Below, piece by piece: positions 62,953-64,000 of a DNA stretch of 64,000 nucleotides. Under the pieces are notes generated by a model. That model did no database searches and was not told the DNA's origin. It was given only the letters and a program-made list of their open reading frames with translations. The stretch is from contig NZ_JACHIO010000004.1 of NCBI RefSeq assembly GCF_014203225.1, positions 62,001 through 126,000 on the forward strand, in the 5' to 3' direction. How positions within the stretch are numbered: position 1 is the stretch's first letter; each line of letters begins with the position of its first letter. The DNA comes from Granulicella mallensis. Its GTDB lineage: Bacteria; Acidobacteriota; Terriglobia; Terriglobales; Acidobacteriaceae. The position numbers and the translations under genes were made by a program.

Positions 62953-64000
62953 TTACTGCCAGCCACCCCCAAGAGCGCTATAGAGCTGAACCAGCGCCAG
63001 GGCCTCTCCCTGCTGTGCGGTCACAAGAGATAACTGGGCCGTGAAGAGGTTAGAGTCCGTCGTCAGCACTTCAAGATAAGCCGTCGCTCCACCCTGATAG
63101 CGAAGCCGCGCAAGACGGGTCGCATCCTGTGCCGAATCCACCAGCTTCTCCTGCTGCACCCGGAACGCGTGCTGCTTGTTGAGAGCAATCAGCGCGTTCG
63201 AGACATCGTGAAAAGCCCCAGTGACAGTCTTCTGATAGCTCAGAAGCATCTCCTGCTCGGTCGCCTTGGAGAGGTTCAACTGACCGCGCAGTTTGCCGCC
63301 CTCGAAGATGGGTTGAGTCAGAGAACCGATGCTGTAAATGGTCCGGGAGCCGGCATTGAAAAAGTTAGTGAAAGAATCGCTGCCGAACCCCGCAGAAGCG
63401 CTGAGAGAAAGCTGTGGGAAGAACTGGGCGCGAGCCACCCCGATATTGGCATTGGCCTCTTTGAGCTGCGCCTCAGCCTGCTGGATGTCAGGCCGACGGG
63501 CCATCAGTTGCGTGGTCAGACCAGTCGGAAGGTCCTGCGGAGGCGGTGTGAGCGCGTTGGGGTCCGTGTGTCCTACAGGTCCGGGATTCGCACCCAGCAA
63601 GAGAGTGAGAGCATTCTCCTGCTGCTGGATCTGCTGCTCAAGCTGAGGAATCTCGGACGTCGCGGTATAGAGCAGTTGCTCGGCCTGACGAACATCGGAG
63701 AGCGGCACGGAACCGCCGTTCTCCAGCGTCTCGGTGAGCTTCACAGAATCCTGGCGGACACCGAGAGTCTGCTTCGTAATCTCAAGCTGGCGATCGAGCG
63801 AACGGAGCTGAATGTAGGTCGTCGCAACCTGTTGAACAAGGGTCATGCGAACAGCACGCTGTGCCCATGTCTGGGACAGAAGCTGATCGCGAGCGGCTTC
63901 TGTCTGCTTGCGATAGAGACCCCAGAAGTCCGGATTCCAGGTAGCGGAGAGACTGAAGTCTCCTTCAGCGAGAGGGCTGCTGAGAGAGAGTGAGCTATTG
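62953..64000 (-). CDS. RND outer-membrane channel lipoprotein, NodT/OprM type (5' truncated)
   Basis: The frame stays open to the window end, so the N-terminus and any lipoprotein signal are missing; about 349 residues are visible. It reads SATWNPDFWGLYRKQTEAAR, QRAVRMTLVQQVATTYIQLR, LEITKQTLGVRQDSVKLTE and TSEIPQLEQQIQQQENALTL, then ARRPDIQQAEAQLKEANANI and FFPQLSLSASAGFGSDS, all typical of the OprM/NodT repeat. The internal ATG at 63846 is not the real start. The channel would join an RND adaptor and pump that must lie upstream, beyond 64000. Confidence 0.92.
   Translation of the reverse strand, partial: NSSLSLSSPLAEGDFSLSATWNPDFWGLYRKQTEAARDQLLSQTWAQRAVRMTLVQQVATTYIQLRSLDRQLEITKQTLGVRQDSVKLTETLENGGSVPLSDVRQAEQLLYTATSEIPQLEQQIQQQENALTLLLGANPGPVGHTDPNALTPPPQDLPTGLTTQLMARRPDIQQAEAQLKEANANIGVARAQFFPQLSLSASAGFGSDSFTNFFNAGSRTIYSIGSLTQPIFEGGKLRGQLNLSKATEQEMLLSYQKTVTGAFHDVSNALIALNKQHAFRVQQEKLVDSAQDATRLARLRYQGGATAYLEVLTTDSNLFTAQLSLVTAQQGEALALVQLYSALGGGWQ

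Overview
The window looks like a chromosomal segment of a soil acidobacterium (class Terriglobia, Acidobacteriaceae-like). This is inferred from gene content, not from a marker gene. It carries two Oar-type TonB-dependent receptors of about 1,170-1,200 residues with carboxypeptidase-regulatory-like N-termini, an acidobacterial-style membrane-anchored regulator, a GH3 glucosidase, a Tat-exported phospholipase C and a multihaem cytochrome. Most of the DNA looks G+C-rich with short intergenic gaps. A few islands look less G+C-rich (the SEFIR-reverse transcriptase gene, the DUF3800 cluster), and many spaces hold palindromic dispersed repeats.

Layout. 1-1119: 3' part of a multihaem cytochrome c. 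1312-4487: two SDR oxidoreductases, a TetR regulator with a likely operator, and a GNAT acetyltransferase. 4498-8275: mreC and recG. 8304-9180: a 23S-IVP four-helix-bundle gene flanked by heptamer repeats, and a receiver-only regulator lacking its Asp. 9834-11920: a PhzF-like isomerase, then a polycysteine leader ORF with promoter and terminator, a 1-Cys peroxiredoxin and tRNA-Cys. 11996-18230 (minus strand): a translationally coupled six-gene stressosome operon (RsbR, RsbS, RsbT, an RsbW/SpoIIE phosphatase, an RsbT-histidine kinase-REC-REC fusion, and REC-PAS-kinase). 18810-23201: RND efflux adaptor and pump. 23565-28619: GH3 glucosidase and M3 peptidase. 28815-30980: a single-gene SEFIR(TIR)-reverse transcriptase fusion, probably antiphage. 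31300-36171: esterase and TonB receptor. 36303-39061: sensor kinase/response regulator pair and peptide deformylase. 39194-42799: family 2A encapsulin shell with its cysteine desulfurase cargo and a divergent Lrp/AsnC regulator. 43267-50270: a five-gene cryptic operon with two radical SAM enzymes. 50786-60042: a second TonB receptor, a regulator, an OPA-type transporter and phospholipase C, with a shared promoter-like element in front of the receptor and the phospholipase. 60043-62940: repeats, a DUF3800 cluster and an IS1595 remnant. 62953-64000: 5'-truncated outer-membrane efflux protein.

Two things stand out. The first is the run promoter / stem / polycysteine leader peptide / antiterminator / terminator / peroxiredoxin / tRNA-Cys (10803-11920), which has the layout of a cysteine-sensing attenuator. 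The second is the SEFIR-reverse transcriptase gene. Cysteine and sulfur recur: polycysteine leader, tRNA-Cys, and the encapsulated cysteine desulfurase with its Lrp-type neighbour.

Limits: functions come from reading motifs in translated frames by eye. No database search, folding or alignment program was run, and residue positions are approximate.
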